64,000 bases of DNA, taken from positions 1,922,001-1,986,000 of the forward strand of contig CAJQUN010000056.1 of the NCBI GenBank assembly GCA_907163345.1, in the 5' to 3' direction. The position numbers and the translations under genes were made by a program. Positions 1 to 13,104 of this stretch are shown here, piece after piece. Position 1 is the first letter of the stretch; every line of letters starts with the position of its first letter. The notes below the pieces were generated by a model that worked only from the letters and a program-made list of their open reading frames with translations, ran no database searches and was not told the DNA's origin. This stretch comes from Haberlea rhodopensis. Taxonomy: Eukaryota > Streptophyta > Magnoliopsida > Lamiales > Gesneriaceae.

Positions 1-932
1 CTTCAAGAAATTCGGCTCCCAAGTCGAGCCTCCATCGACTTTTCATCAAGGGTGAAAAGAGAGAAGGAAATGGGTTTGGGGATGGGGGAGTGCTGGTGAG
101 AGTGAGAGAAATGAGATCCAAAATTATCGAACATCGAGTCCACTTGGTATATATAGTACCAAACTCTAAAATACCAACACCTCCAAAAATACATCATGAT
201 TCATTAAAAATCTTCTGTTTTCAATAATTATCTCTCCAACTCAAATTCCATTACCAGCCCCAGTACAAAGTACTCCGGACCCCAGATCCCACCAAAAACC
301 AAATTCCAAGGTTATCACAATGATGAGAATACAATCTCATCCCTTGGATCCAACGACTCAAAAAACTGAATTTCAAATCCCCGGGAGTCCCAAAACAGCA
401 ATTAATTCATAATTGCCACAATTAAAATCCATTAAGGATTGTTACCACACCGGGATTAACACCATTAATCCCCAGGAATCACACATCCAAGTACTCTTAT
501 TTCAATTATCTCATAATTCAATCGATAATGTTATTCTCAACAGGTCCCAAAGCAATTTCATTGCTCAAAGACATCTTACTTATTAAAACTTCATAAAACA
601 GTTTGAATGTCTCATATGATATGCATGCTCTTCATTTATTCAATCTAATGCAGTATTCATTCAATCATGACAGGTTTTGTAGATGTTCTAGTGTAAACTC
701 GTTCCCTACTAAGTTTTATCAAACATATACATTAATGTAGTGATATCGTGGTCAATATCAATACGACACGACTTAGCATACTCAATTATAAATCACAAAT
801 CGACATCAACTATTTCACTCCAAATCATGTAAGAGCAAATAGGTCAAATAAGTTTCAAACACATACGCACATGTTCATTCGTGCCTATTCAAAGTGAAAT
901 AGAGCATTCCCAATTTATGCTCTTATACCAAC
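1..932 (-). mobile_element. Probable 5' leader of a minus-strand gypsy element
   Basis: This AT-rich stretch lies on the internal side of a tRNA-Met-like primer-binding site (921-932), so it is read as the untranslated leader of a minus-strand LTR element whose body runs off the left edge. On the minus strand a TATA-like palindrome (145-159) is followed by a CT-rich leader and a short ORF (197 to 3). That could be a nested LTR promoter or a chance signal. No gag, protease or RT motif is visible, so the identity rests on the PBS and LTR to its right. Confidence 0.35.
921..932 (-). promoter_or_regulatory. Primer-binding site (tRNA-iMet type), degenerate
   Basis: The plus strand reads tcttatacca and then 'ac' just before the LTR. 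This is the reverse complement of the common plant PBS tggtatcagagc with one mismatch (t for g). It sits directly beside the TGT start of the 933-3556 LTR, as expected for a minus-strand element. Confidence 0.5.
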
Positions 933-3556
933 TGTGAGGATCAGTTCCTAATCAAGTGTTTAATTATCACACAATGATTATTTATTTGTAAACACCGGAA
1001 GATTATCTAAAAATTCTGCCAACAAGTGGCTCTAAAAATTTCGGCATGACCCCCCCGCACGAGGGACATGCCAAAAAATTTGAAAATACAATAATAATAT
1101 CTAGTCCATCAAGTAAATACATAATATCATAGCATGCATCATATGCATTCAACGCATAATCCGTAATAAAAATATTTACATCATACAGCACAATAAGTCT
1201 CCAGCACACATTTCATACTTAAAATATTTACATAATACCATCAGCAAAAGTAAACACTGAATATTAACAAATATTCAAGACTGAAGTGAAGTAAACTTCA
1301 TTTACATAATTATGACACACCCTGGTAAAATTAAGCTATCATACGACTGGGAAAAAGACAAAAGAAACAACCTCATGTAAGACTTCGACGAGTATTCCCT
1401 CTTTGGGATCTTGGTTACCTGTAATACCTGTCATTGTCCACACACACAAAGACAACATCCCCCTAAGGGGTGAGCCAAAGCCCAATATGCAACTATCAAT
1501 TAATTACAACATGTATCTATAAAATCTGATATATGATGCAATGCAATGTATTGCAATGCAAATGCAATGCATGTCAGGTACAAGGAATCGAATCTCAAGA
1601 TACCAAACTATCGGAGTCCAAGGAAATGTATCATCAAGCAATACCAAGCTCGAGCAGGGCGTCGACACGCTCGTCGCTACGACATCTCTCTCAGTCGAGC
1701 CATCGGCGGTCCATCATCCCTCGTTTCTAGGCGACGTCGGCACACTCGTTGCTACGGCATCTTTCAGCTCACTCTCTCCGCCGAGCCATCGGCGTGCCCA
1801 TCATCCCCAGACACGCATCACAGATACCAACGAAAAGATATGGGTATCAACAAAAGAATCGGTAGGATCAACATGACATGCTCAATGTCCATGCATGTCA
1901 ATGCATCATGCAATATCATAATCTCATATGATGCAACTCAATATGTCCAACGTGTATGTCATATATCGATGTACATTTATTGAAAATATGTGTGTTAACA
2001 AAACATTTATTTTCATACATCGATATATCAACTATGAATGCTCATAGTTCAATTAAAATCGTCACGTAAGTTCAGCAAATCATGTATCAAATAATATAGA
2101 TATATGTCGTATGTTACCGATCGCAACATACCTATTTCTTTCTTTTCTAAAGGATAAATGTCGTCCTTGTAGCTCGTGGAGCTCCAGTGTCATATGTTAA
2201 TCTATCAAATTCATACAACACCATTTCATTACTTCTTTATCACTAAAGTCACCTCAACATACATATAATCTATTCTTTAACTTGAGGCGGCTAATCAGAT
2301 CTAAACTATGTAAGATAGAAGTATTCTTATTCTCGTATACTCATTCTTACATTTCTTCAGTTCCAGAGTTTTTAAGATGTCTAATCATCATTAAAATCCT
2401 AATAACACATTTTATTTCATTCATGGATTCACTTCATTGAACACAATTCACTTATATCATTCAATATTATACATCATTTGGACACTAAACTCATTTTGAA
2501 ATTGGTTATTATAGCAAGGATGTGAGGCAAGAGCTATAATCGTCAACTAAACCCCACCATTGACTCAAGCATTGCTAAAACATGCACCTACTCCGAGATT
2601 TGATCAGAACATCTACACACACCTGTTGTCCTATACACACGCTGTATTTTTGAACACCCACACACATACATGCTGAAATTCACACTCATTCAAGTACGAA
2701 TGTTTTCATGCAACCTAAAACTCGATCAAACAAGGAAATGGAACCCATGACAGCAGAATATTTGAAGCACAGGCAGCAAGATTTTGAACAAGAATGATGC
2801 TCCAAAACCCAACAAAAATCGCACCAAATATAAACAAAAGGCCAAGAAAATGATTTAACAACTTTCACCATTACATGCAGAAAAATTGTTCGATCCAGAA
2901 GCACAAAACCGCACCAACAGTACAGAATAATCCAAGGGAAAGAACGATTATGGAACAAAAGATGATTACCTACACAAATCTTGAAGAAATTTGCACCCAA
3001 AAAATCGGATAAATCTTTGCGTTCAAGGTCCGCGCTTTCCGCACAAACCGAGGCCAACCGGATAAATCTTGGACTGAAAGGTGCGCCGGTGAGTGAGGAG
3101 TACGGTGGTGGGTTGTGTTCGTCGGGGCGGTGGCTAACGGCGGCGGGCGCAGGGGATTCCCAGGCGAAGAAGAAGAACGCGAGGGAGGAGAAGCGGGAAC
3201 AGGGTCTGAGGCGTGGGTTTTTAGTAGGTGAAAAAATGTATTGTGTGTGTAAACTTTAGCTCGATATACATTAATACTAATGTTTCCAGTCCAGCTATGT
3301 ACATCGGAGTATCGTCGGTGCACTGCTAAATTAAATTTACAGTCGACAGTTGGGATTTATGTCCACTATTATCACACAAAATTTAATTGTTCATTTTAAT
3401 AAAAATATCTTAAAAATATTATCGGCGTTTATTCGACCATTCAAAAATTATCTTCTTGTTCCGATTAAATTGTCAGTTGACATTCATATTGTCAATTTCA
3501 CTTCCAATTAATTAATTAATTCCAAATTAGTTATTAATAAATCTCGGGTCCTTACA
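933..3556 (-). repeat. LTR of a minus-strand gypsy element (about 2.6 kb)
   Basis: The plus strand begins tgtgagga beside the PBS and ends in ctcgggtccttaca. Read on the minus strand the LTR therefore starts TGTAAGGACCCGAG, an opening shared with the LARD LTR in this window (TGTAAAGACCCG). Inside, 1,656-1,800 carries a partly duplicated block of roughly 85 bp with alternating 'cgctac' and 'gagccatcggcg' motifs. The small ORFs here (for example 2,686-3,057 and 2,981-3,259) show no family resemblance and are taken as chance. The partner LTR would lie outside the window, so neither its pair nor a TSD can be checked. Confidence 0.5.
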
Positions 3557-4210
3557 CATGGACTATGCTCAGCCCACATTGCAACGATGTTCGGCATCAC
3601 TAGACCGAGGATTCAGGGTAACAACTTCGAGATCAAACTTGCCATCATTCAGATGATTCAACATTCGGTGGAGTTTGGAGGATCAATCACTGATGATCCT
3701 AATGCTCACATCTCCAACTTTTTGGGGATCTGCAACACATTCAAGCAAAATGGTGTTAGTGACGACGCCACCAGGTTACATATTTTCCCTTTTTCATTGC
3801 GTGATAAAGCTAAATCCTGATTGAATTCACTGCCTACATGGTCTATCACACATGGGATGGGATGACACAAGCTTTCTTATCGAAGTACTTTCCACCTTCC
3901 AAGACTGCAAAGATGCAAAATGATATCATAACATTTGTGCAGAATGATCCAGAGACATTGTATGAGGTTTGGGAACGCTTCAAGGATCTGTTGAGGAGAT
4001 GCCACATCATGGCCTTCCTGTCTAATTTCAGGTACAAAGGTTTACAATGGTTTATATTCTTTTTATCGCTCTGTGATTGATGCAGCTGCAGGAGGTATTA
4101 TCATGAGAAAGACGCCGGCCAATGAACTTTTGGACGAATGGCTTCCAATAGCTATCGGTGATAGGAACGTGCCAAAGAAACCAACTGGAGTGAACTTACA
4201 TTATCCAAAA
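3557..4210 (+). pseudogene. Decayed Ty3/gypsy gag fragment (Tat/Athila-like)
   Basis: Three short reading-frame pieces (3,587-3,820, 3,838-4,080 and 4,073-4,190) align in order with a retrotransposon gag domain. The first carries the pattern DDPNAHISNFLGICNTFK and FPFSLRDKAK. The second carries KYFPPSKTAKMQNDI and LYEVWERFKDLLRRC. The third carries MIDAAAGGIIMRKTP. These motifs are typical of the gag of Tat/Athila-type elements. Frames shift between the pieces and an in-frame TGA breaks the first, so it is dead. The 5' side is cut by the LTR ending at 3,556, which suggests the gypsy element jumped into this older gag copy. No protease or RT follows. Confidence 0.75.
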
Positions 4211-4572
4211 CTTTCCACATTTCTTCAGTTTTCTTTTGGCATATTTATGTTTTCATTACACTAGTATAAGATTATTGTGCGGGGAAATTGAATTTTCACA
4301 ATACTAGAATGTGAGATATTAATCTGCGAATTGCAATTGTATCTCTCCTTATCAAGTAAGCTATAATTTTTTTTAGTTAATTTCAAACAGGCTATAATTT
4401 TTAAATTATCTGGTATGTTGGTTTTTTAAAAAAAATACCTGTTAATTTTGAATGTTTCTTCATTTAGTACTTTCTAGCTAGCTCATCTCTGTTTGATTTT
4501 TTTTTTTTTTTGCTTGATGGATGAAGTTTCCCTCGACAGAAAACCACGCATGATGAAGTAGCTGAGGGATTT
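4211..4572. other. Non-coding AT-rich stretch, no gene seen
   Basis: This stretch lies between the gag fragment and the first FAR1 piece. It contains a T12 run near 4,499-4,511 and no coding pattern. It may be the original 5' flank or an intron of the FAR1-type gene. Confidence 0.4.
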
Positions 4573-4974
4573 GAGACTGATGGAGAATGAGAGATGAGCG
4601 AATTAGTTGGTCAAAATGGTGATAATCTACTTCCTCCAGCAGTCGGGTTGGAGTTCAAGTCCTATGATGATATTTATTACTTTTACAATTTTTATGCTAA
4701 AGAACAAGGATTTGGCGAATACAAGGTGTATGGAGAGATATAGAGGGAAATTAAGTTGCAGTAGTGCAGGCTTCAAGAAGAAGAGCGAAGCCAACCGGCC
4801 GAGACCTGAAAATCGAACCGGTTGTCCAGCAATGGTCAAGTTCAGGTTGATGGAGAATACAAGGTGGAGGATTATAGAAGTCGAGCTCGAGCATAATCAT
4901 TTGATAAGTCCTGGTAAGTTTTATAGATCTTACAGAGTTATGGATCTTGGAGGTAAGAGACCTTTGGAGATAAG
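4573..4974 (+). pseudogene. FAR1/FHY3-type gene remnant, piece 1 (N-terminal DNA-binding domain)
   Basis: FAR1/FHY3 proteins are plant transcription factors derived from Mutator-like transposases. This piece shows the FAR1 DNA-binding domain in order: a start resembling 'VGLEFKSYDDIYYFYNFYA', then the zinc-binding lead 'GKLSCSSAGFKKK', then NRTGCPAMVKFRL, then 'WRIIEVELEHNHLISPGK'. The first part is in one frame and ends at an in-frame TAG near 4,740; the rest continues in another, so at least one frameshift is present. It ends at 4,974, where an 8.1 kb element interrupts it, and the reading resumes at 13,113. Whether this was a true FAR1-related gene or a MULE transposase cannot be decided from the fragment. 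Confidence 0.75.
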
Positions 4975-5504
4975 CATGGTTTGCAGAATCGGTATCGGAA
5001 CAACTGGATCGGAACGACCGGAACGACTGTTCCATAACCGGAACAGTAGTGGCCGAGATGAATTTCATGTCTAGAATGAAAGTGTTTCTCAACGCCGATA
5101 ATCACGGCTATAAAGGTGGAACGACCGTTTTTTTTGGGAAATGAACGTTTTTCCGACCGTAATCGGGGTAGGAACGGCCGATTTACCCTAAATCCCTAAT
5201 TTTTTTCCATCGATGTTGCAGAGCGGCTATGAAGATCGGAGATGAAAAAGATATGGAGAAGAGAATGGGAGATGGAATAATTCAAGCCCAAACATTTTTT
5301 CTAAATAAATGGGCCCAGGTTTTGTTTTAAGGAATGGGCCAATGGTTTAATAAAATAATATCAATATTTTTTTAGTCTTAAATTATCAAATATAAGATAA
5401 AAAACGGGAAAAAATCAGGCCGGTACAATGTGGTGAAAAATTGTTGATCCTAGTCAAGGAAAAAAACATTAAATCACTTAGGTCCACTTTGGACCAAAAA
5501 GACA

Positions 5505-5690
5505 AATGTACCCTTACTTTTTACATTTTCTCTCTCCCTTTTTGATTTATCTCTCATACTTTTGTCATTCTCTCTCATCCTTTTTGGATTCTCTCTCATC
5601 CTTTTCGGATTCTCTCTCTTCCTTTTCAGATTCTCTCTCTTATTTTTTGCATTCTCTCTCCTTTTAGAATTATCTACCTTCCTTTACACC
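5505..5690. repeat. Left inverted arm flanking the minisatellite
   Basis: CT-rich sequence with repeated 'attctctctc' blocks and the core acccttactttttaca. An imperfect reverse complement (…agtaagggt… and gagagagaatg blocks) lies at 12,500-12,640, so the tandem array sits between the arms of an inverted repeat. This suggests a second, foldback or MULE-like unit inside the larger element. Confidence 0.55.
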
Positions 5691-8600
5691 AGTTATAATT
5701 ATATGCACCAATTATAATTTACATGCACCAGTTATAATTTACATGCACAAATTATAATTTACATGCACCAGTTATAATTCCATGCACCAGTTATAATTTA
5801 TATGCACCAGTTATAATTACATGCACCAGTTATAATTTTCATGCACCAGTATAATTACATGCACCAGTTAAAATTTAAATGCACCAGTTATAATTTACAT
5901 GCACCAGTTATAATTTATATGCACCAGTTATAATTACAAGCGCCGGTAATAATTTACATGGACCAGTTATAATTACATGCATCAGTTATAATTTACATGC
6001 ACCAGTTATAATTTACATGAAGCAGTTATAATTTAGATGCACCAATTATAATTACATGCACCAATTATAATTTACATGCACCAGTTATAATTTAAATGCA
6101 TGAATTATAATTTACATGCACCAATTATAATTACAAGCATCAGTCATAATTTACATGCACCAGTTATAATTACATGCACCAGTTACAATTTACCAGCACC
6201 AGTTATAATTACATGCACCAGTTATAATTCTCATGCACCAGTTATATTTATATGCACCCATTATAATTTGCATGCACCAGTAATAATTACATGCATCACT
6301 TATAATTTGCATGCACCAGTTATAATTACATGCACCAGTTATAATTTGCATGCACCAGTTATAATTTACATGCACCGATTATAATTTCATGCACCAGTTA
6401 AAATTTGCATGCATCAGTTATAATTTATATGCACCAGTTATAATTTGCATGCACCAGTAATAAAATAATGCACCAGTTATAATTACATGCATCAGTTATA
6501 ATTTTCATGCACCAGTTATAATTACATGCACCGGTTATAATTCTCATGCACCAGTTATAATTACATGCACCCATTATAATTTGCATGCACCAGTAATAAT
6601 TACATGCACCACTTATAATTTGCATGCACTAGTTATAATTACATTCACCAGTTATAATTTGAATGCACCAGTTATAATTTACATGCACCGATTATAATTT
6701 CATGCACCAATTAAAATTTGCATGCACCTGTTATAATTACATGCACCTGTTATAATTTACATGCACCTGTTATAATTTACATGCACCAGTTATAATTACA
6801 AGCACCAGTTATAATTTACATGCACCAGTTATAATTCCATGCACCAGTTATAATTTACATGCACCAGTTATAATTATATGCACCAGTTATAATTTGCATG
6901 CACCAGTTATAATTACATGCACCAGTTAAAATTTACATGCACCAGTTATAATTTACATGCACCAGTTATAATTTACATGCACCAGTTATAATTACAATCG
7001 CCGGTAATAATTTACATGGACCAGTTATAATTACATGCACCAGTTATAATTTACATGCACCAGTTATAATTTACATTCACCAGTTATAATTACATGCACC
7101 AGTTATAATTTACATGCACCAGTTATAATTCAAATGCATGAATTATAATTTACATGCACCAGTTATAATTATGCATCAGTCATAATTTACATGCACCAGT
7201 TATAATTACATGCACCAGTTACAATTTACATGCACCAGTTATAATTTGCATGCACCAGTTATATTTACATGCACCCATTATAATTTGCATGCACCAGTAA
7301 TAATTACATGCACCACTTATAATTTGCATGCACCAGTTATAATTACATGCACCAGTTATAATTTGCATGCACCAGTTATAATTTACATGCACCGATTATA
7401 ATTTCATGCACCAGTTATAATTTACATGCACCAATTATAATTTGCATGCACCAGTTATAAAATGCATGCACCAATTATAATTACATGCAACAGTTATAAT
7501 TTTCATGCACCAGTTATAATTACATGCACCAGTTATAATTTGTATGTACCAGTTATAATTACATGCACAAGTTATAATTTACATGCACCAACTATAATTA
7601 CATCCATAGGTTATAATTTACATGCAACAGTTATAATTTACATGCACCAGTTATAATTACATGCACCAGTTATAATTTACTGCACCAGTTATAATTACAT
7701 GCACCAGTTACAATTTACATGCACCAGTTATAATTAGATGGACCAGTTATAATTACATGCACCAGTTATAATTTACATGCACCAGTTATAATTTACATGA
7801 AGCAGGTATAATTTCCATGCACCAATTATAATTACATGCATCAGTTATAATTTACATGCACCAGTTATAATTCCATGCACCAGTTATAATTCAATGCACC
7901 AGTTATAATTTACATGCACCAGTTATAATTACATGCACCAGTTATAATTTGCTTGCACCAGTTATAATTTACATGCACCAGTTATAATTTACATGCACCA
8001 GTTATAATTTACATGCACCATTTATAATTTACATGCACTAGTTATAATTACAAGCGTCGTTACATGGATCAGTTATAATTACATGCACCAGTTATAATTT
8101 ACATACACCAGTTATAATTTACATGAAGCAGTTATAATTTGCATGCACCAATTATAATTACATGCATCAGTTATAATTTACATGCACCAGTTATAATTTA
8201 AATGCATGAATTATAATTTACATGCACTAGTTATAATTACATGCATCAGTCATAATTTACATGCACGAGTTATAATTCTCATGCACCAGTTATAATTACA
8301 AGCACCCATTATAATTTGCATGCACCAGTAATAATTACATGCACCACTTATAATTTGCATGCACCAGTTATAATTTTTATGCACCAATTATAATTTACAT
8401 GCACCGAATATAATTTCATGCACCAGTTAAAATTTGCATGCACCATTTATAATTTACATGCACAAGTTATAATTTGCATGCATCAGTTATAAAATACATG
8501 CACCAGTTATAATTAATGCACGAGTTATAATTTTCATGCACCAGTTATAATTACATGCACCAGTTATAATTTGCATTTACCAGTTATAATTACATCCACC

Positions 8601-11600
8601 AGTTATAATTTACATGCACCAGTTATAATTACATCCACATGCTATAATTTACATGCACCAGTTATAATTTACATGCACCAGTTATAATTACATGCACCAG
8701 TTATAATTTACATGCACCAGTTATAATTACATGCACCAGTTATAATTTACATGCACCAGTTATAATTAGATGCACCAGTTATAATTACATGCACCAATTA
8801 TAATTTACATACACCAGTTATAATTACATACACCATTTATAATTAGATGCATCAATTATAATTACATGCACCAGTTATAATTTACATACACCACTTATAA
8901 TTACAAGTACAAGTTACAATTTACATGCACCAGTTATAATTAGATGCACCAGTTATAATTTCATGCACCAGTTATAATTTACATGCACCAGTTATAATTT
9001 ACATGCACCAGTTATAATTACATGCATCATTTACAATTTACATGCACTAGTCATAATTAGATGCACAAGTTATAATTCCCATGCACCAGTTATAATTTGT
9101 ATGCACCTGTTATAATTAAATGCACCAATTATAATTTTTCACCAGTTATAATTACATGCACCAGTTACAATTTACATACATCAGTTATAATTAGATGCAC
9201 CAGTTTTAATTACATCCACAAGTTATAATTTACATGCACCAGTTATAATTACATGCACCCGTTACAATTTACATGCACCAGTTATAATTAGATGCACCAG
9301 TTATAATTAAATGCAACAGTTATAATTTACATGCACCAGTTATAATTACATGCACCAGTTACAATTTACACGCACCAGTTATAATTAGATGCACCCGTTA
9401 TAATTCTCATGCACCAGTTATAATTTGCATTCACCTGTTATAATTAAATGCACCAGTTATAATTTATCACCAGTTATAATTATATGCACCAGTTATAATT
9501 TACATGCACCAGTTATAATTTACATGCACCAGTTATAGTTACATGCACCAGTTATAATTTACATGCACCAGTTCATGCATCAGTTATAATTTACATGCAC
9601 CAGTTATAATTACATGCACCAGTTATAATTACATGCAACAGTTATAATTTATATGCACATGTTATAATTACATGCATCAGTTACAATTTACATGCACTAG
9701 TTATAATTACATGTATCAGCTATAATTCTCATGCACCAGATATAATTTACATGCACCAATTATAATTTATATGCACCAGTTATAATTTACATGCACCAGT
9801 TATAATTACATTCACCGGTTATAATTTTCATGCACCAGTAATAATTATATGCATCAGTTATAATTTGCATGCACCAGTTGTAATTACATGCACCAGTTAT
9901 AATTACATGCATGAGTTATAATTTACATGCACAACTTATAAATACATGCACCAGTTATAATTTGCATGCACCAGTTATAAATTACATGCACCAGTTATAA
10001 TTACATGCATCAGTTATAATTTACATGCATCAGTTATAATTACATGCACCAGTTATAATTTGCATGCACCTGTTATAATTTACATGCACCAGTTATAATT
10101 ACATGCACCAGTTATAATTTACACGCACCAGTTATAATTACATGCACCAGTTATAATGACATGCACCAGTTATAATTTGCAAGCACCATTTATAATTACA
10201 AGCACCAGTTATAATTTTCATGCACCATTCATAATTTACATGCACCAGTTATAACTACATGCACGAGTTATAATTTGCATGCACCAGTTATAATTTGCAT
10301 GCACCAGTTATAATTTACATGCACCATTTATAATTTATATGCACCAGTTATAATTACATGCACCAGTTATAATTTGCATGCACCAGTTATAATTACATGC
10401 ACCAGTTATAATTTTCATGCATCAGTTATAATTACATGCACCAGTTACAATTTACATGCACCAGTTATAATTAGATACACCAGTTATAATTTACATGCAG
10501 CAGTTATAATTGCATGCACCAGTTATAATTATATGCACCAGTTATAATTATGTGCACCAGTTACAATTTACATACATCAGTTATAATTAGATGTACCAGT
10601 TTTAATTACATCCACCAGTTATAATTTACATGCACAGTTATAATTACACGCACCAGTTACAATTTACATGCACCAGTTATAATTAGATGCACCAGTTATA
10701 ATTAAATGCACCAGTTATAATTTACATGCACCAGTTATAATTACATGCATCAGTTACAATTTACATGCACCAGTTATAATTAGATGCACCAGTTATAATT
10801 CTCATGCACCAGTTATAATTTGCATGCACCTGTTATAATTAAATGCACCAGTTATAATTTATCACCAGTTATAATTATATGCACCAGTTATAATTTACAT
10901 GCACCAGTTATAATTTACATGCACCAGTTATAATTTACATGCACCAGTTATAGTTACATGCACCAGTTATAATTTACATGCACCAGTTATAATTACATGC
11001 ATCAGTTATAATTTACATGCACCAGTTATAATTAAATGCACCAGTTATAATTACATGCAACAGTTATAATTTATATGCACATGTTATAATTACATGCATC
11101 AGTTACAATTTACATGCACTAGTTATAATTACATGCATCAGCTATAATTCTCATGCACCAGTTATAATTTACATGCACCAATTATAATTTACATGCACCA
11201 GTTATAATTTACATGCACCAGTTATAATTACATTCACCGGTTATAATTTTCATGCACCAGTAAAAATTACATGCATCAGTTGTAATTTGCATTCACCATT
11301 TATAATTACATGCACCAGTTATAATTACATGCATCAGTTATAATTTACATGCACTACTTATAATTACATGCACTAGTTATAAATTACATGCACCAGTTAT
11401 AATTACATGCATCAGTTATAATTTACATGCACCAGTTATAATTACATGCACCAGTTATAATTTACATGCACCTGTTATAATTTACATGCACCAGTTATAA
11501 TTACTTGCACCAGTTATAATTTACACGCACCAGTTATAATTACATGCACCAGTTATAATGACATGCACCAGTTATAATTTGCAAGCACCATTTATAATTA

Positions 11601-12450
11601 CATGCACGAGTTATAATTTTCATGCACCAGTCATAATTTACATGCACCAGTTATAACTACATGCACGAGTTATAATTTACATGCACCAGTTATAATTTGC
11701 ATGCACCAGTTATAATTTACATGCATCAGTTATAATTTAGATGCACCAGTTATAATTACATGCACCAGTTATAATTTGCATGCACCAGTTATAATTACAT
11801 GCACCAGTGATAATTTTCATGCATCAGTTATAATTTAAATGCACCAGTTATAATTACATGCACCCATTATAATTTGCATTCACCAGTTATAATTACATGC
11901 ACCAGTTATAATTTGCATGCATCAGTTATAATTTACATGAACCAGTTATAATTACATGCACCAGTTATAATTTACACGCACCAGTTATAATTGCATGCAC
12001 CAGTTATAATTTGCTTGCAATAGTTATAATTACATGCACGAGCTATAATTTTCATGCACCAGTTATAATTACATGTACCAGTTATAATTTGCAAGCTCCA
12101 GTTATAATTTGCATGCACCAGTTATAATTTGCATGTATAAGTTATAATTATATGCACCAGTTATAATTACATGCACTTGTTATAATTTGCATGTATCAGT
12201 TATAATTAAATGCACCATTTATAATTTATATGCATCAGTTATGATTACGATCCAACATATAAAATTACATTCATCAATTATAATTTACATGTACCATTAT
12301 AATTTTGTACCAGTTATAATTTACATGCGTAGGTTATTTTTTAAATTTTAATTATAATTTTGTACCAGTTATAATTTACATGCGCATGTTATTTTTAAAA
12401 TTTTAATTATAATTTTGTATCATTTATAATTTACATGCGCCGGTTATTTT
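5691..12450. repeat. 6.8 kb minisatellite, 19/20-bp AT-rich unit
   Basis: About 340 tandem copies of a 19- or 20-bp unit with the consensus atgcaccagttataattac or atgcaccagttataatttac. Single-base variants such as gtaataatt, catcagtt, agttacaat and gatgcaccag are scattered through it. Copies decay towards the right end (12,280-12,450), where the unit becomes tgtaccagttataattt plus AT filler. Marker variants recur at about 1.06 kb spacing in the left part and about 1.39 kb in the right part, showing higher-order duplication. ORFs called inside it are simple translations of the repeat and are not genes. Confidence 0.95.
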
Positions 12451-12474
12451 TAAAATTTTAATGGCAATCGTAAA

Positions 12475-12800
12475 TATCTTTTTAAAAAAAAATTAATGGC
12501 AAATAGAGGAGAGAGAATGTAAAAAGTAGGTGAGAGAAACAAAACGTAGATTTAAAAAAGAGTATATAAAATTTAAAAAGGAAGAGAGAGAATGCAAAAA
12601 GTATGAGAGAAATTGCATAAAAGTAAGGGTATTTAGGGAATGAGAAAAGATTTTTTTTGAAACAAAGTTTGGAAAATGGACTTATGTGAAAATATATTTT
12701 TCCTCCCTGCATTTATTGGTACACTTTTTAAAAATGGAGATTTATGTCAAAAACTTGTTTGGTAAGAGTACTTAAATGTAAATTTCCCATAAAAAACCAA
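12475..12800. repeat. Right inverted arm flanking the minisatellite
   Basis: Purine-rich gagagagaatg blocks, the core agtaagggt near 12,622-12,632, and a terminal stretch ending near tgtaaatttccca (12,778-12,790). It is the partial reverse complement of 5,505-5,690. The far end resembles terminal sequences of plant MULE or foldback elements, but the matching left end is missing or strongly decayed. Confidence 0.5.
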
Positions 12801-13104
12801 CCAATAAATTAGTCTAATTCTTACTCTATTTTTTATTAAACTAATATTATAAAATAATTATGTATTGAATTCGTATTTTAGTGTGCTAGTATTATAAAAT
12901 AATTATGTATTAATGTATTAATTTTAATGACTATGTATTTTATAATTTATTATTAATATAATTTGTATTTTTTCAGAAAGTGTCAAATTTTATGATTTTT
13001 TAAATTTAAAAAAAAAATCCGCACCGCGACCGTTCCGTGAAATGATATTGGAACTGAAACGGTAGTATCCGCGACAGGTGCCGTGTCCGTTACAACGAAC
13101 CATG

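Larger units (their letters stand above)
4975..13104. mobile_element. hAT-like non-autonomous DNA element filled with a minisatellite
   Basis: The insert splits the FAR1-type gene. It is flanked by the near-direct repeats gagataag (4,967-4,974) and tagataag (13,105-13,112), 7 of 8 matching, which fits an 8-bp hAT target duplication. Its ends form imperfect inverted repeats: it opens with catggtttgcag and closes with the complement of catggttcgttg. Subterminal zones at both ends are rich in CGGAAC/GTTCCG motifs (4,985-5,190 and 13,020-13,090), as is common for transposase-binding sites. Removing the insert plus one TSD joins the two FAR1 pieces in the same frame. No transposase is encoded; most of the body is a tandem array. 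Superfamily assignment is an inference from TSD length and end structure. Confidence 0.6.

Noticed and set aside
5691..12450. Regularly spaced short repeats that might be read as a CRISPR-like array or as repeat proteins (ORFs such as 6,100-6,384)
   Set aside because: The repeats are directly tandem with no unique spacers, the genome is a plant, and the ORFs are mere translations of the 19/20-bp unit in both strands.
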